This document shows positions 16,956 to 25,311 of a stretch of 50,977 bases of DNA, in pieces. This DNA is from Clostridiales bacterium. GTDB lineage: Bacteria > Bacillota > Clostridia > Oscillospirales > Acutalibacteraceae. Position numbers and translations under genes: made by a program. The stretch spans positions 1 to 50,977 of the forward strand of contig JAAYUL010000141.1 of the NCBI GenBank assembly GCA_012517675.1, in the 5' to 3' direction. The notes beneath the pieces were generated by a model, which saw nothing but the letters and a program-made list of their open reading frames with translations, did not search any database and had not been told where the DNA came from. Position 1 is the first letter of the stretch. Every line of letters begins with the position of its first letter.

Positions 16956-17501
16956 TTATTCCCCGAAGTAACGCTTGAGAAGCCCGTTGAAGCCGGAACC
17001 GTGACGCGCTTCATCCTTGGCCATTTCATGAACCGTGTCATGGATCGCGTCGTAGTTCAGTTCTTTCGCGCGCTTTGCAATGGCGTATTTACCCGCGCAC
17101 GCGCCGGATTCCGCTTCCACACGAAGCTGGAGGTTCTTTTTTGTGCTGTTGGTCACCACTTCGCCGAGCATTTCTGCAAATCTGGAGGCATGGTCCGCTT
17201 CCTCCAGCGCATACTTCCGGAACGCGGCGGCAATTTCAGGATAACCCTCGCGGTCCGCCTGACGCGCCATGGCAATATACATGCCGACTTCCGTGCATTC
17301 GCCGTTAAAATTCGCAACAAGGCCGTCATAAACTTCCTTGTCGATTCCTTTTGCAATCCCGATTTCATGCTGGCAGACAAAGGACACCTCGCCGGTCTGC
17401 TCCACGAATTTTTCTCTGGGTGCTCTGCACTGTGGGCAGAATTCCGGGGGCTCTTCCCCTTCATAGACATAACCGCAGACCGAGCATACAAATTTTTTCA
17501 T
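16956..17501 (-). CDS. Reverse rubrerythrin (rubredoxin domain first)
   Basis: A cytoplasmic non-haem iron protein that reduces peroxide and helps anaerobes tolerate oxygen. An N-terminal rubredoxin domain has C6-x2-C9 and C22-x2-C25. The C-terminal four-helix di-iron domain carries glutamates in '[13 protein letters not shown]' and ExxH motifs in '[10 protein letters not shown]' and '[10 protein letters not shown]'. Rubredoxin-before-di-iron order is the clostridial 'reverse rubrerythrin' layout. The ATG at 17501 has GGAGG eight bases upstream; a longer frame starting at 17594 would overlap the regulator gene and is not supported. It lies 67 bases after the PerR-like gene, which probably represses both. 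Confidence 0.93.
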   Translation of the reverse strand: MKKFVCSVCGYVYEGEEPPEFCPQCRAPREKFVEQTGEVSFVCQHEIGIAKGIDKEVYDGLVANFNGECTEVGMYIAMARQADREGYPEIAAAFRKYALEEADHASRFAEMLGEVVTNSTKKNLQLRVEAESGACAGKYAIAKRAKELNYDAIHDTVHEMAKDEARHGSGFNGLLKRYFGE

Positions 17502-17568
17502 TTTACTTTCCTCCATGATGATAAAATTATAGATATCGAAAGGCTTTCGCCTGATTGGCAGATAAGAA

Positions 17569-18012
17569 TTAAAAATTACGGCCGTGATTTTCACCGACCG
17601 GTGTTTCCGACTGTCGGTTCAAACACTCCGCGCAAATGCCCCGAAAAACGACTTCGCTGGAGTTCACCTGGAAACGGTAGCGATCCGCTATTCTTTCAGC
17701 GGCCTCCCTGCCCAGATAATCGCCGCCGACGTCAAAGACCCTGCCGCAGACCGAGCAGATAAAATGACTGTGCGGCTTCACATTGCCGTCAAAGCGTTCC
17801 TGGCCGTTCACCACGCCGACGCTGATGATCTGCCCGTTTTCCTTGAACCGGGCAATATTCCGGTAAACCGTTCCAAGGCTCAAATCCGGGTGCTGCGGCT
17901 TCAGGGTTTGATAGACCCATTCGGCGGTCGGATGTGTTGTGGTGCTGCGGATGGCTTTGAGAATCGCCTCTCGTTTTTTACTGTAATTCTGTCTTTGTTC
18001 CACACTCATCAC
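17569..18012 (-). CDS. Fur/PerR-family transcriptional regulator
   Basis: A 147-residue metal-dependent repressor. The winged helix includes '[19 protein letters not shown]' and '[15 protein letters not shown]'. Two CxxC pairs, 'CSVC' and 'CAEC', form the structural zinc site. Histidines for the regulatory site occur in '[12 protein letters not shown]'. Position upstream of a peroxide-reducing rubrerythrin argues for PerR over Fur or Zur, though the sequence alone cannot settle it. Two adjacent ATGs (18012 and 18009) make the start uncertain by one codon. A near-palindromic AT-rich box overlaps the promoter, suggesting autoregulation. Confidence 0.88.
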   Translation of the reverse strand: MMSVEQRQNYSKKREAILKAIRSTTTHPTAEWVYQTLKPQHPDLSLGTVYRNIARFKENGQIISVGVVNGQERFDGNVKPHSHFICSVCGRVFDVGGDYLGREAAERIADRYRFQVNSSEVVFRGICAECLNRQSETPVGENHGRNF

Positions 18013-18019
18013 CTAAAAT

Positions 18020-18035
18020 AATAATAATTATTGTT
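18020..18035. promoter_or_regulatory. Candidate Per/Fur box
   Basis: AATAATAATTATTGTT is a 16-bp palindrome with one mismatched pair, centred on AATT, similar in composition to Per boxes. It lies just downstream of the -10, where repressor binding would block transcription. AT-rich palindromes are common, so confidence is moderate. Confidence 0.45.
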
Positions 18036-18044
18036 CTTACCATT

Positions 18045-18073
18045 ATAATAGCACCGTCTTCCCTCTTTGTAAA
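18045..18073 (-). promoter_or_regulatory. Promoter of the PerR-like/rubrerythrin unit
   Basis: Minus strand TTTACA (18068-18073), 17-bp spacer, TATTAT (18045-18050); a TATAAT at 18042-18047 overlaps it. The start point would fall in or next to the candidate Per box. Confidence 0.5.
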
Positions 18074-18214
18074 GATATTTTTTAAATTTTCTGAAAATAC
18101 AGGGAAAAGAACTGCCGTTTCCGGTTTTCTTTTGTCCCTTAATTTGTTACAATATCATAGGTTCCTTAAATTTCCGGTAGAATAATTTTTACCGTTAAAA
18201 AATCGAGGTCGTTT

Positions 18215-19075
18215 ATGAAAAAGAATGCACTGATAACGAAAGAGACTGTAAGAGACTATTCCCTGATTACCGTGAGCACCATGCTGATTATGGCGGGCGT
18301 GTATTTTTTCAAATTTCCAAACAACTTCACATTCGGCGGCGTGACCGGCCTTTCGGTCGTTCTGGGCAAAGTGACACCGGTTTCCCCCAGCACCGCCAAC
18401 CTGATCCTGAACGTGATCCTGCTGATCGTCGGGTTCCTTTTTCTCGGGCGGAGCTTTGCTTTCCGAACGGTTTACTCCAGCCTTTTGCTTTCCTTCGGCC
18501 TTTCCGCCATGGAATATTTCTTCCCCTTAAACCATCCCCTGACCGACCAGCCGATGCTCGAACTGGTTTTTGCCATTGCGCTGCCGGCCTTCGGTTCCGC
18601 CATACTGTTCAATATCGGGGCTTCGAGCGGCGGCACGGATATTGTCGCGCTGGTATTAAAGAAATACACCAGATTCGATATCGGTTATGCCGTGCTGTTC
18701 AGCGACTTTCTGATCACGCTTTCCGCCTGCCTCGTGTTCGATATCAAGACCGTTCTGTTTTCCTTCCTTGGACTGCTGGCCAAGTCCCTGGTAATCGACA
18801 ACGTAATTGAAAGCATCAACCTCGCCAAATATTTTACCGTGGTCTGCTCAAGCCCGGAAGTGATCTGCGATTTTATTGTTCAAAATCTTCACCGGAGCGC
18901 CACGATCTGCGAAGCGCAGGGCGCGTTTTCCCACACGCACAAATATATTGTTTTTACCGTGCTGCGCCGCGCGCAGGCGGTTCAGCTGCGGCAGTTCATT
19001 AAAAAAGTGGAGCCCGGCGCTTTTATCCTGATTACAAACACCAGCGAAATTATTGGAAAAGGGTTTCATGAATGA
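18215..19075 (+). CDS. YitT-family membrane protein (DUF161 plus DUF2179)
   Basis: A 286-residue integral membrane protein. The N-terminal region contains about five hydrophobic segments with glycine-rich turns ('FGGVTGLSVVLGKV', 'NIGASSGGTDIVALV'), matching DUF161. The C-terminal soluble DUF2179 domain (about 215-280) ends 'VEPGAFILITNTSEIIGKGF'. Function is not established for the family; a transport role is commonly supposed. GAGG lies about eight bases before the ATG. It stands first in a run of plus-strand genes but is separated by 133 bases from the next. Confidence 0.9.
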   Translation: MKKNALITKETVRDYSLITVSTMLIMAGVYFFKFPNNFTFGGVTGLSVVLGKVTPVSPSTANLILNVILLIVGFLFLGRSFAFRTVYSSLLLSFGLSAMEYFFPLNHPLTDQPMLELVFAIALPAFGSAILFNIGASSGGTDIVALVLKKYTRFDIGYAVLFSDFLITLSACLVFDIKTVLFSFLGLLAKSLVIDNVIESINLAKYFTVVCSSPEVICDFIVQNLHRSATICEAQGAFSHTHKYIVFTVLRRAQAVQLRQFIKKVEPGAFILITNTSEIIGKGFHE

Positions 19076-19208
19076 TTCACGCGCATTAGGTCAGCGCGAT
19101 TCGGCCCTCCGCTTTCTTCGGCACGTAAAAACATGGCGGAATGGAATCATGACCCGTTGCGTTGCAGGAGCGTTTCACGATGAATAAGAAGTGGAAGAAG
19201 GAAATAGG

Positions 19209-19595
19209 ATGGCAGTCTATTACTGGGCAATCGGATTTCTGATCTCTTTCGTCATGATCGTCGTCGGCTATATATGGAAATATTCTCCTCCTGGAAAAAT
19301 CAACGATACCTACGGCTACCGCACCGCACGCTCCATGCAGTCGCAGCAAAGCTGGAACTCCGCGCAGCAAATCTGCGCAAAAGCATGGCGGGTAACCGGC
19401 ATAATTCTGGCCGCAGGCGCTCTGGCCTGCAAACTTCTGACCCTGCGGCTGTCCGTCATGTCGGACGATATCTTCTGCCTGATTCAGACGGGCGTTTCTA
19501 TTGCTGCAATGATCGGCACCATTCCCTATGTGGAAGTCAAGCTGAAAAAACAATTTGAAAATTCAGAGGAAAACAGCAGAGGAAACCGGAAATGA
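19209..19595 (+). CDS. SdpI/YhfL-family membrane protein
   Basis: A protein of about 128 residues with three predicted membrane helices (about 5-25, 63-82 and 90-110). The loop 'INDTYGYRTARSMQSQQSWNSAQ' contains the SdpI family's 'YGYRT..S..S...W..AQ' signature. SdpI of Bacillus is the immunity protein against the SdpC toxin, but many homologues occur without a toxin and no sdpC-like gene is visible here. AAGGAAATAGG precedes the ATG at 19209; a GTG at 19191 is a weaker alternative. Its stop overlaps the next gene's start by four bases, indicating co-translation. Confidence 0.8.
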   Translation: MAVYYWAIGFLISFVMIVVGYIWKYSPPGKINDTYGYRTARSMQSQQSWNSAQQICAKAWRVTGIILAAGALACKLLTLRLSVMSDDIFCLIQTGVSIAAMIGTIPYVEVKLKKQFENSEENSRGNRK

Positions 19596-20395
19596 AAAAG
19601 CTGACACAGCAAAACCTGCCCGAAATCACAAAATATATAATGGAAGAGCCGGAGTTCAATCTTTTTATCATCGGAGATCTGGAAAATTTCAGCCTCGACG
19701 ACGGGAACATCGACCTTTATGCCCAGAAATCCTGCGGACAATGGGACTTTCTGATTCTGCGCTATTTTGACAGCTATATGCTCTACAGCAGGCGGAAAAA
19801 TTATGACGCAAAAGCCGCTGCAAACTTTCTCGCGAAACAAGATTGCAACGTCATCAGCGGAAAGGGCGAAGTTCTGGAAAGACTGGCGCCCTTCCTGCCC
19901 GGCAGAAGAATCGTGAAAAGCCGCCTGTGCTGTCTGCGTGAAACCGCGCTCTCCCCCGCTCCGCCGAAAAACGTGGAAATCCGCCGCCTGCGGCCCGGCG
20001 ATGCCTCGGAGATGATTTGCCTTTACCTTCAGATCGAAGAATTTCGAGATAACTATTTAGGCAGAGAGCGCAAAGCGGAAAACGAAATCCGCTGCAACCT
20101 GCAAAAGGGCGGCAGAAGCTATGGCGCATTTTTAAACGGCAAGCTGGCCGCCATTGCTTCCACTACAGCGGAAAATTCCGTTTCCGCCATGGTTGTGGGG
20201 GTCGCCACACTGCCGCAGGCGCGGCAGCTGGGACTTGCCAGCTGCCTTGTCACCAATCTTTGCCGGGAAGTGCTGGCAGAAGACCGCCGATTTCTCTGCC
20301 TGTTTTACAACAACCCAACGGCGGGAAATATTTATTTTGAAATTGGCTTTCAGGATATCGGCAGTTACATCATGCTAAAAAGAAAAACCGACTGA
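19592..20395 (+). CDS. GNAT-family N-acetyltransferase
   Basis: A 267-residue protein with an N-terminal domain of about 125 residues and a C-terminal GNAT fold. The acetyl-CoA-binding motif A reads 'VGVATLPQARQLGLASCLV' (about 208-226), with the R-x-x-G-x-A core, and 'LFYNNPTAGNIYFEIGFQ' is a typical motif B. The substrate is not predictable. A bipartite layout like this occurs in FR47-like acetyltransferases. It is translationally coupled to the SdpI-like gene (ATGA overlap) and is followed 13 bases later by a hydroxyacid dehydrogenase. Confidence 0.85.
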   Translation: MKKLTQQNLPEITKYIMEEPEFNLFIIGDLENFSLDDGNIDLYAQKSCGQWDFLILRYFDSYMLYSRRKNYDAKAAANFLAKQDCNVISGKGEVLERLAPFLPGRRIVKSRLCCLRETALSPAPPKNVEIRRLRPGDASEMICLYLQIEEFRDNYLGRERKAENEIRCNLQKGGRSYGAFLNGKLAAIASTTAENSVSAMVVGVATLPQARQLGLASCLVTNLCREVLAEDRRFLCLFYNNPTAGNIYFEIGFQDIGSYIMLKRKTD

Positions 20396-20408
20396 AACGA
20401 GGCAAAAC

Positions 20409-21383
20409 ATGGAGCAAAAAACAATTCTCGTCATTTTCCCTTTGGATCTGGCGCACAGGCGGCAGCTGGAAGCAATCGCCCCAAACGCCAAATGGATTTA
20501 CGCGGGCACCGATGATATTTTAGCGCCCGAGACGATGGAAAACGTCAGCATCATCATCGGAAACCCGCGCCGCAGGCTGCTTCCCCAGGCAAAAAAGCTG
20601 GAATGGCTCCAGTTGGGCAGCGCCGGCGCGGATCTTTACGTGAAGCCCGGAATGTTGCAGGAGCGCACCGTTTTAACCAATGCGACCGGCTCTTTCGGCC
20701 TGGCAATGTCGGAATACATGATCGCCGTGGTGCTGAATCTGTTCTTAAACCTGCCCCGTTACCGGGTCAATCAGGAAAACCAGGTATGGCGCAACGAAGG
20801 GCCCGTCCGCTCCATATACGGCTCCACCGCGCTTTCGGTCGGGCTGGGCGACATTGGCCGCGAATTCGCCGCGCGGTTCCACGCGCTGGGCGGGCATGTC
20901 GTCGGCGTGCGGCGCAGTGACCGGAACAAACCGGATTTCGTGGATGAGCTCCTTCTGATCGACGAACTGGACAAAGCGCTGCCGCGCGCGGATGTGGTGG
21001 CGCTCAGCCTGCCCGAAACGCCGGAAACCATCGGCCTGTTCAGCAAAGAACGCCTCGCTCTCATGAAGCCGGGCGCCGTTCTGCTGAACGTGGGCCGCGG
21101 CACCGCCGTGGACACCGACGCGCTCTGCGATGCGCTGAATTCCGGCCGCCTGGGCGGCGCGGCGGTCGACGTCACCGACCCGGAACCCCTTCCGCCCGGG
21201 CATCCGCTCTGGAGCGCCAAAAATATATTGATCACCCCGCACATTTCCGGCTGTTTAAATCTGCCGGAAACCTCGGAACGTGTTTTCCTCGTTTTCGCGG
21301 AAAACCTGAACCGCTATTTCAGCGGACTGCCGCTGAAAAATATCGTGGACCGGAAAACCGGTTATAAAAAGCACGGTTCCTAA
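20409..21383 (+). CDS. D-isomer 2-hydroxyacid dehydrogenase family protein
   Basis: A 324-residue NAD(P)-dependent oxidoreductase, probably converting a 2-keto acid to a D-2-hydroxy acid or the reverse. The nucleotide-binding motif is GLGDIG (about 145-150). The catalytic triad is visible as R in 'NVGRGTAVD', E in 'DVTDPEPLP' and H in 'ITPHISG'. The substrate is not predictable; phosphoglycerate dehydrogenase is unlikely because the regulatory C-terminal domain is absent. It is last in the three-gene SdpI-GNAT-dehydrogenase run and is followed by a terminator. Confidence 0.88.
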   Translation: MEQKTILVIFPLDLAHRRQLEAIAPNAKWIYAGTDDILAPETMENVSIIIGNPRRRLLPQAKKLEWLQLGSAGADLYVKPGMLQERTVLTNATGSFGLAMSEYMIAVVLNLFLNLPRYRVNQENQVWRNEGPVRSIYGSTALSVGLGDIGREFAARFHALGGHVVGVRRSDRNKPDFVDELLLIDELDKALPRADVVALSLPETPETIGLFSKERLALMKPGAVLLNVGRGTAVDTDALCDALNSGRLGGAAVDVTDPEPLPPGHPLWSAKNILITPHISGCLNLPETSERVFLVFAENLNRYFSGLPLKNIVDRKTGYKKHGS

Positions 21384-21398
21384 AACATGGGTCATGCG

Positions 21399-21442
21399 AA
21401 AAAACAGCCTGGAATCCCAAAAGGGAATCCGAGCTGTTTTTT
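21399..21442 (+). terminator. Terminator of the SdpI-GNAT-dehydrogenase unit
   Basis: AAAAAACAGC and GCTGTTTTTT arms enclose partly pairing GGAATCCC/GGGAATCC, 15 bases past the stop. The right arm itself supplies the T-tract. Confidence 0.7.
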
Positions 21443-21766
21443 CTTGCATTCCGACGGCGGGCAGCCCGCCGTAAGCCGCAAGATCGCATTCTTTTCGGTT
21501 CTGCTTTTTCGATTGCAATTCCAAAAATCATGTGGAGCTATTTCGTTGTCTCCCCCTGTTTTCGGCGGAAGAGGCAACATCCAGCTTTCCAGTTCTTATT
21601 TGAAGCTGCCATATTGCAATAAATCACTTAAAATGCATAAAAAAACCGGGTTACACTCCTGTTTTTTCCATGAATAAATTTGTAATTAATTTTATATAAT
21701 AGTATTGACAAATTATATAATCGTGATATAATTTTATTAAGTTGAGGTTGGATTGGAAGGGAGCAA
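21443..21766. other. Intergenic region before the RHH-clpB unit
   Basis: It contains a 9-bp hairpin ACGGCGGGC-A-GCCCGCCGT (21454-21472), an imperfect A-run/T-run hairpin around 21638-21668, and then an AT-rich promoter region. No gene is supported. Confidence 0.5.
21705..21732 (+). promoter_or_regulatory. Strong promoter of the RHH regulator-clpB unit
   Basis: Perfect TTGACA (21705-21710) and perfect TATAAT (21727-21732) with a 16-bp spacer. No CIRCE or CtsR repeat was recognised beside it, although clpB genes often carry one. Confidence 0.75.
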
Positions 21767-22432
21767 ATGGACAAAACTGTTTACAGCATGATTCTGGACG
21801 ATGACGTTGTCCGCGCAGTGGATCAGCTTGCCTATGAAAAAGGGACCAGCCGCAGCAATCTGATCAATCAGATTCTGGCGGAATATTTTTCATTTTCCAC
21901 CCCCGAAATGCGCATGAAAAGCATTTTTGAAACCGTGGAACAAACCATGGCGGATCTCGGCTGTTTTCAGGTCCAGTTTCAGCCGAGCGACGCAATGATC
22001 ACCATCCGCAGCGCGCTGCGTTACCGTTACAACCCGTCCATCCGTTACGTGCTGGAGCTTTACCGCCGCAGCGACCCTGTTGTCGGCGAAATGCGCGTTT
22101 CCCTGCGGACACAGAACCAGACGCTGATTCGTATTCTGACCGCGTTCTTTTCCTTTTGGCTCGATTTGGAAACGCGCACCGTTTCCTCCTGTTTTCCACA
22201 GGGCCGCGTTCCCGCAAAGGTGGAACCCGGGCGCTACGCCCGCCGGTTCATCCTGCCAGGAGCAAAGGAAAAGCAGACGGACGACGGCATTGCGGAGGCC
22301 ATTTCCGATTATATTCAGTTTTTCGACTCCTGCCTGAAATATTATTTTGCGGAACTGGATAACCCGGAAGCGGCGCAGGAAAAGCTGGAACGGCAGTACC
22401 GGCAATACGTAACGAAAGAAGGGGTCATTTAG
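21767..22432 (+). CDS. Predicted ribbon-helix-helix regulator upstream of clpB
   Basis: A 221-residue protein. Residues 1-45 ('VYSMILDDDVVRAVDQLAY', 'GTSRSNLINQILAEYF') fit a CopG/Arc-type ribbon-helix-helix DNA-binding domain. The remaining 170 residues match no domain I can name; 'RSALRYRYNPSIRYVLELYR' and 'ISDYIQFFDSCLKYYF' look structured. GGAAGGGAG precedes the ATG. It lies 50 bases before clpB under a strong promoter, so it is probably co-transcribed and may regulate the unit, by inference only. Its TAG stop shows TAG is read as stop in this organism. Confidence 0.75.
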   Translation: MDKTVYSMILDDDVVRAVDQLAYEKGTSRSNLINQILAEYFSFSTPEMRMKSIFETVEQTMADLGCFQVQFQPSDAMITIRSALRYRYNPSIRYVLELYRRSDPVVGEMRVSLRTQNQTLIRILTAFFSFWLDLETRTVSSCFPQGRVPAKVEPGRYARRFILPGAKEKQTDDGIAEAISDYIQFFDSCLKYYFAELDNPEAAQEKLERQYRQYVTKEGVI

Positions 22433-22482
22433 CATGATTGCCTTACCCATATTTTTTAACTGGAGCGAGGAGGTTTGACAGA

Positions 22483-25083
22483 ATGAACGCTCAGAAATTT
22501 ACACAGAAATCCCTGGAAGCCATTCAGGAAGCACAAAATCTGGCCATTGAAAACAACAATATGCAGATCGAAGAGGAGCATCTGGCACAGGCGCTGCTGG
22601 AGCAGGAAAACGGCCTGATCCCCCAGCTGCTGAAAAAAATGAACATCGACCCGCAGGCGGTTCTGCGCAGTGTGCAGAACCAGACGGCAAAGCTGCCCGC
22701 CGTGACCGGTCCGGGCCGCGAGCCGGGGAAAATCTATGTTTCCTCCGACGTGGACGCCATCCTGGTGGACGCGGAAAAGGAAGCGGAGCGGATGAAAGAC
22801 GACTACGTTTCGGTCGAACACATTATGCTGGCGCTGCTCAGCCGGCCAAACGCGGCGCTGCGCAGCGTGTTCCAGTCCTTCGGCATTCAGAAAGACCGGT
22901 TTCTTTCCGTGCTTTCCACCGTGCGCGGCAACACCCGTGTGACCAGCGATACGCCGGAAGAGACATATGACGCGCTCGCGAAGTACGGGCAGGACCTTGT
23001 GGAGCTTGCCAAAAACCACAAGCTCGACCCGGTGATCGGCAGAGACTCGGAAATCCGCAACGTGATCCGCATCCTGTCCCGCAAGACCAAAAACAACCCG
23101 GTGCTGATCGGCGAACCCGGCGTGGGCAAAACCGCGATCGCGGAAGGGCTGGCACTGCGCATTGTGCGCGGAGACGTACCAAACAATCTGAAGGAACGCA
23201 AGCTTTTCTCGCTCGACATGGGCGCGCTGATCGCCGGCGCGAAATTCCGCGGTGAATTTGAGGAAAGGCTGAAGGCCGTGCTCAACGAGGTCAAAAAGAG
23301 CGAGGGCCGCATTATCCTTTTCATCGACGAGCTGCACACCATTGTGGGCGCCGGAAAAACCGAAGGCTCCATGGACGCCGGAAACCTGCTCAAGCCGATG
23401 CTCGCGCGCGGCGAACTGCACTGCATCGGCGCGACGACCCTGAACGAATACCACCAGTACATTGAAAAGGACCCCGCGCTGGAACGCCGCTTCCAGCCCG
23501 TTATGGTGGAAGAGCCGAGCGTGGCCGACACCATTTCGATTCTTCGCGGACTGAAGGAACGGTACGAGGTGTTCCACGGCGTCAAGATTCAGGATCAGGC
23601 GCTGATTGCCGCCGCCGTACTTTCCAACCGATACATTTCCGACCGCTTTCTGCCGGACAAGGCCATCGACCTGATCGACGAGGCCTGTGCCATGGTGCGA
23701 ACCGAAATCGACTCCATGCCGGCGGAGCTGGATGAAATCTCCCGCAAAATCATGCAGCTGGAAATTGAAGAAGCCGCGCTGAAAAAAGAAACGGATTCCC
23801 TGACGCAGGAGCACCTGAAGGAAATCCAGAAGGAGCTGGCGGACCTGCGCGCGCAGTTCAAGGAAATGAAGGCGAAGTGGGAAAACGAAAAGCAGGCGAT
23901 TTCCAAAGTGCAGAAGCTGCGTGAGGAAATCGAGACCGTCAACGCCGAAATCTAGAAGGCGGAGCGCACCTACGACCTGAACAAGGCCGCCGAATTGAAG
24001 TACGGCAAGCTGCCCGCGCTGACCAAACAGCTGGAAGCAGAGGAAAAGATTGCCGAACATACGCAGTCCTCCGGTTCCCTGCTGCGCGACCGTGTGACCG
24101 AAGAAGAGGTCGCGAAAATTATCTGCCGCTGGACCGGAATCCCCGTTGCAAAGCTGATGGAGGGCGAGCGCGAAAAACTGCTGCGGCTGGACGAAACGCT
24201 TCACCAGCGCGTAATCGGCCAGGATGAGGCGGTGGAAAAGGTTTCGGAAGCGATCATCCGTTCCCGCGCGGGCATTCAGGACCCGAACCGGCCGATCGGC
24301 TCGTTCCTGTTCCTCGGCCCCACCGGCGTGGGCAAAACCGAACTTGCCAAAGCGCTCGCGCAGGCGCTGTTTGACGACGAGCACAACATGATCCGTATCG
24401 ACATGACGGAATATATGGAAAAATTCTCGGTCTCCCGTTTGATCGGAGCGCCTCCCGGATACGTCGGCTACGAGGAAGGCGGCCAGCTGACCGAAGCCGT
24501 CCGCCGTCACCCGTATTCCGTTGTCCTGTTCGACGAAGTGGAAAAAGCGCATCCCGACGTCTTCAATATTCTGCTTCAGGTGCTGGACGACGGCAGGATC
24601 ACCGACTCGCAGGGCCGCACGGTGGATTTTAAAAACACCATCATCATCCTGACCTCGAACCTCGGCTCCAGTGTGATTCTGGAAGGGATCGGTCCGGACG
24701 GGCAGATCAGCGAAGCGGCAAAGCAGCAGGTGCACGCCATGCTGAAACAGCAGTTCCGGCCGGAATTCCTGAACCGTCTGGATGAAATCGTGTTTTACAA
24801 GCCGCTGACCCGTTCGGAAATCGAAAAGATCGTGGATCTGCTGATCAAGGATCTGGATCGCCGGCTGGAAGAAAAGCAGCTGACGGTCACGCTGACCCCG
24901 GCGGCCAAGGAATACATTGTCGACCAGGGTTACGATCCGGTTTACGGCGCGCGTCCGCTCAAGCGCTTCATTCAAAGCAAAGTGGAAACGCTGATTGCCA
25001 AGCGCATGATCTCCACAGACATCAAACCGCACACCGATTTGACGGTCGATTACGACGGCAAAGAATTAACAATCAAAGATTAA
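22483..25083 (+). pseudogene. clpB: ClpB disaggregase gene interrupted by an in-frame TAG
   Basis: ClpB is a hexameric AAA+ chaperone that rescues aggregated proteins with DnaK. The frame gives 866 residues, normal for the family, apart from TAG at codon 491 (23953-23955). The Clp N domain occupies about 1-145. AAA1 has GEPGVGKT and 'ILFIDELHT', the middle coiled coil spans about 405-520, and AAA2 has GPTGVGKTE and '[11 protein letters not shown]'. After TAG the frame resumes as '[20 protein letters not shown]', standard ClpB sequence; relatives would have Gln, Glu or Lys at this position. Neither half should work alone, since AAA2 lacks its own start. GAGGAGG lies nine bases before the ATG at 22483. 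A single substitution or sequencing error explains it best. Confidence 0.9.
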
Positions 25084-25095
25084 CTTTCCTGAAAT

Positions 25096-25130
25096 ACACA
25101 GGGGTGCGGACCGATTCCGCGCCCCTGTGT
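25096..25130 (+). terminator. Terminator of clpB
   Basis: ACACAGGGGTGCGG pairs with CCGCGCCCCTGTGT through one T-G pair, seven-base loop, then TCTTTATT. It begins 13 bases past the stop. Confidence 0.8.
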
Positions 25131-25311
25131 TCTTTATTGCGGCACAGCGATAGAATTTGGCGGGCGGCACACTTCACCGCAAGCACGGAAAAGGGTTGGA
25201 AGAAATAAAAACAATTCTTTTATTGCAAATCATGGAAAAGCACCTGCAATCATGATATAATTATTTTTAAGACTGATTTATGAAATCAACCGAAACCGAG
25301 GGGGAAGCATG

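Noticed and set aside
19209..19595. SDP toxin-immunity locus
   Set aside because: SdpI-family membrane protein only; no sdpC-like toxin, SdpA/B or matching regulator is nearby.
21443..21704. Hidden gene between the hydroxyacid dehydrogenase and RHH genes
   Set aside because: Frames here (such as 21387-21677) start inside a terminator, lack ribosome binding sites and have no domain.
23953..23955. TAG in clpB as pyrrolysine or reassigned codon
   Set aside because: TAG ends other genes in the window, no pyl gene is present, and ClpB needs no unusual residue there. A mutation or sequencing error is simpler.
22456..25032. 858-residue open frame on the minus strand across clpB
   Set aside because: It is antisense to ClpB, whose domains are certain on the plus strand, and it has no recognisable domain. 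Long antisense frames are common in GC-rich coding DNA. It does not explain the TAG.
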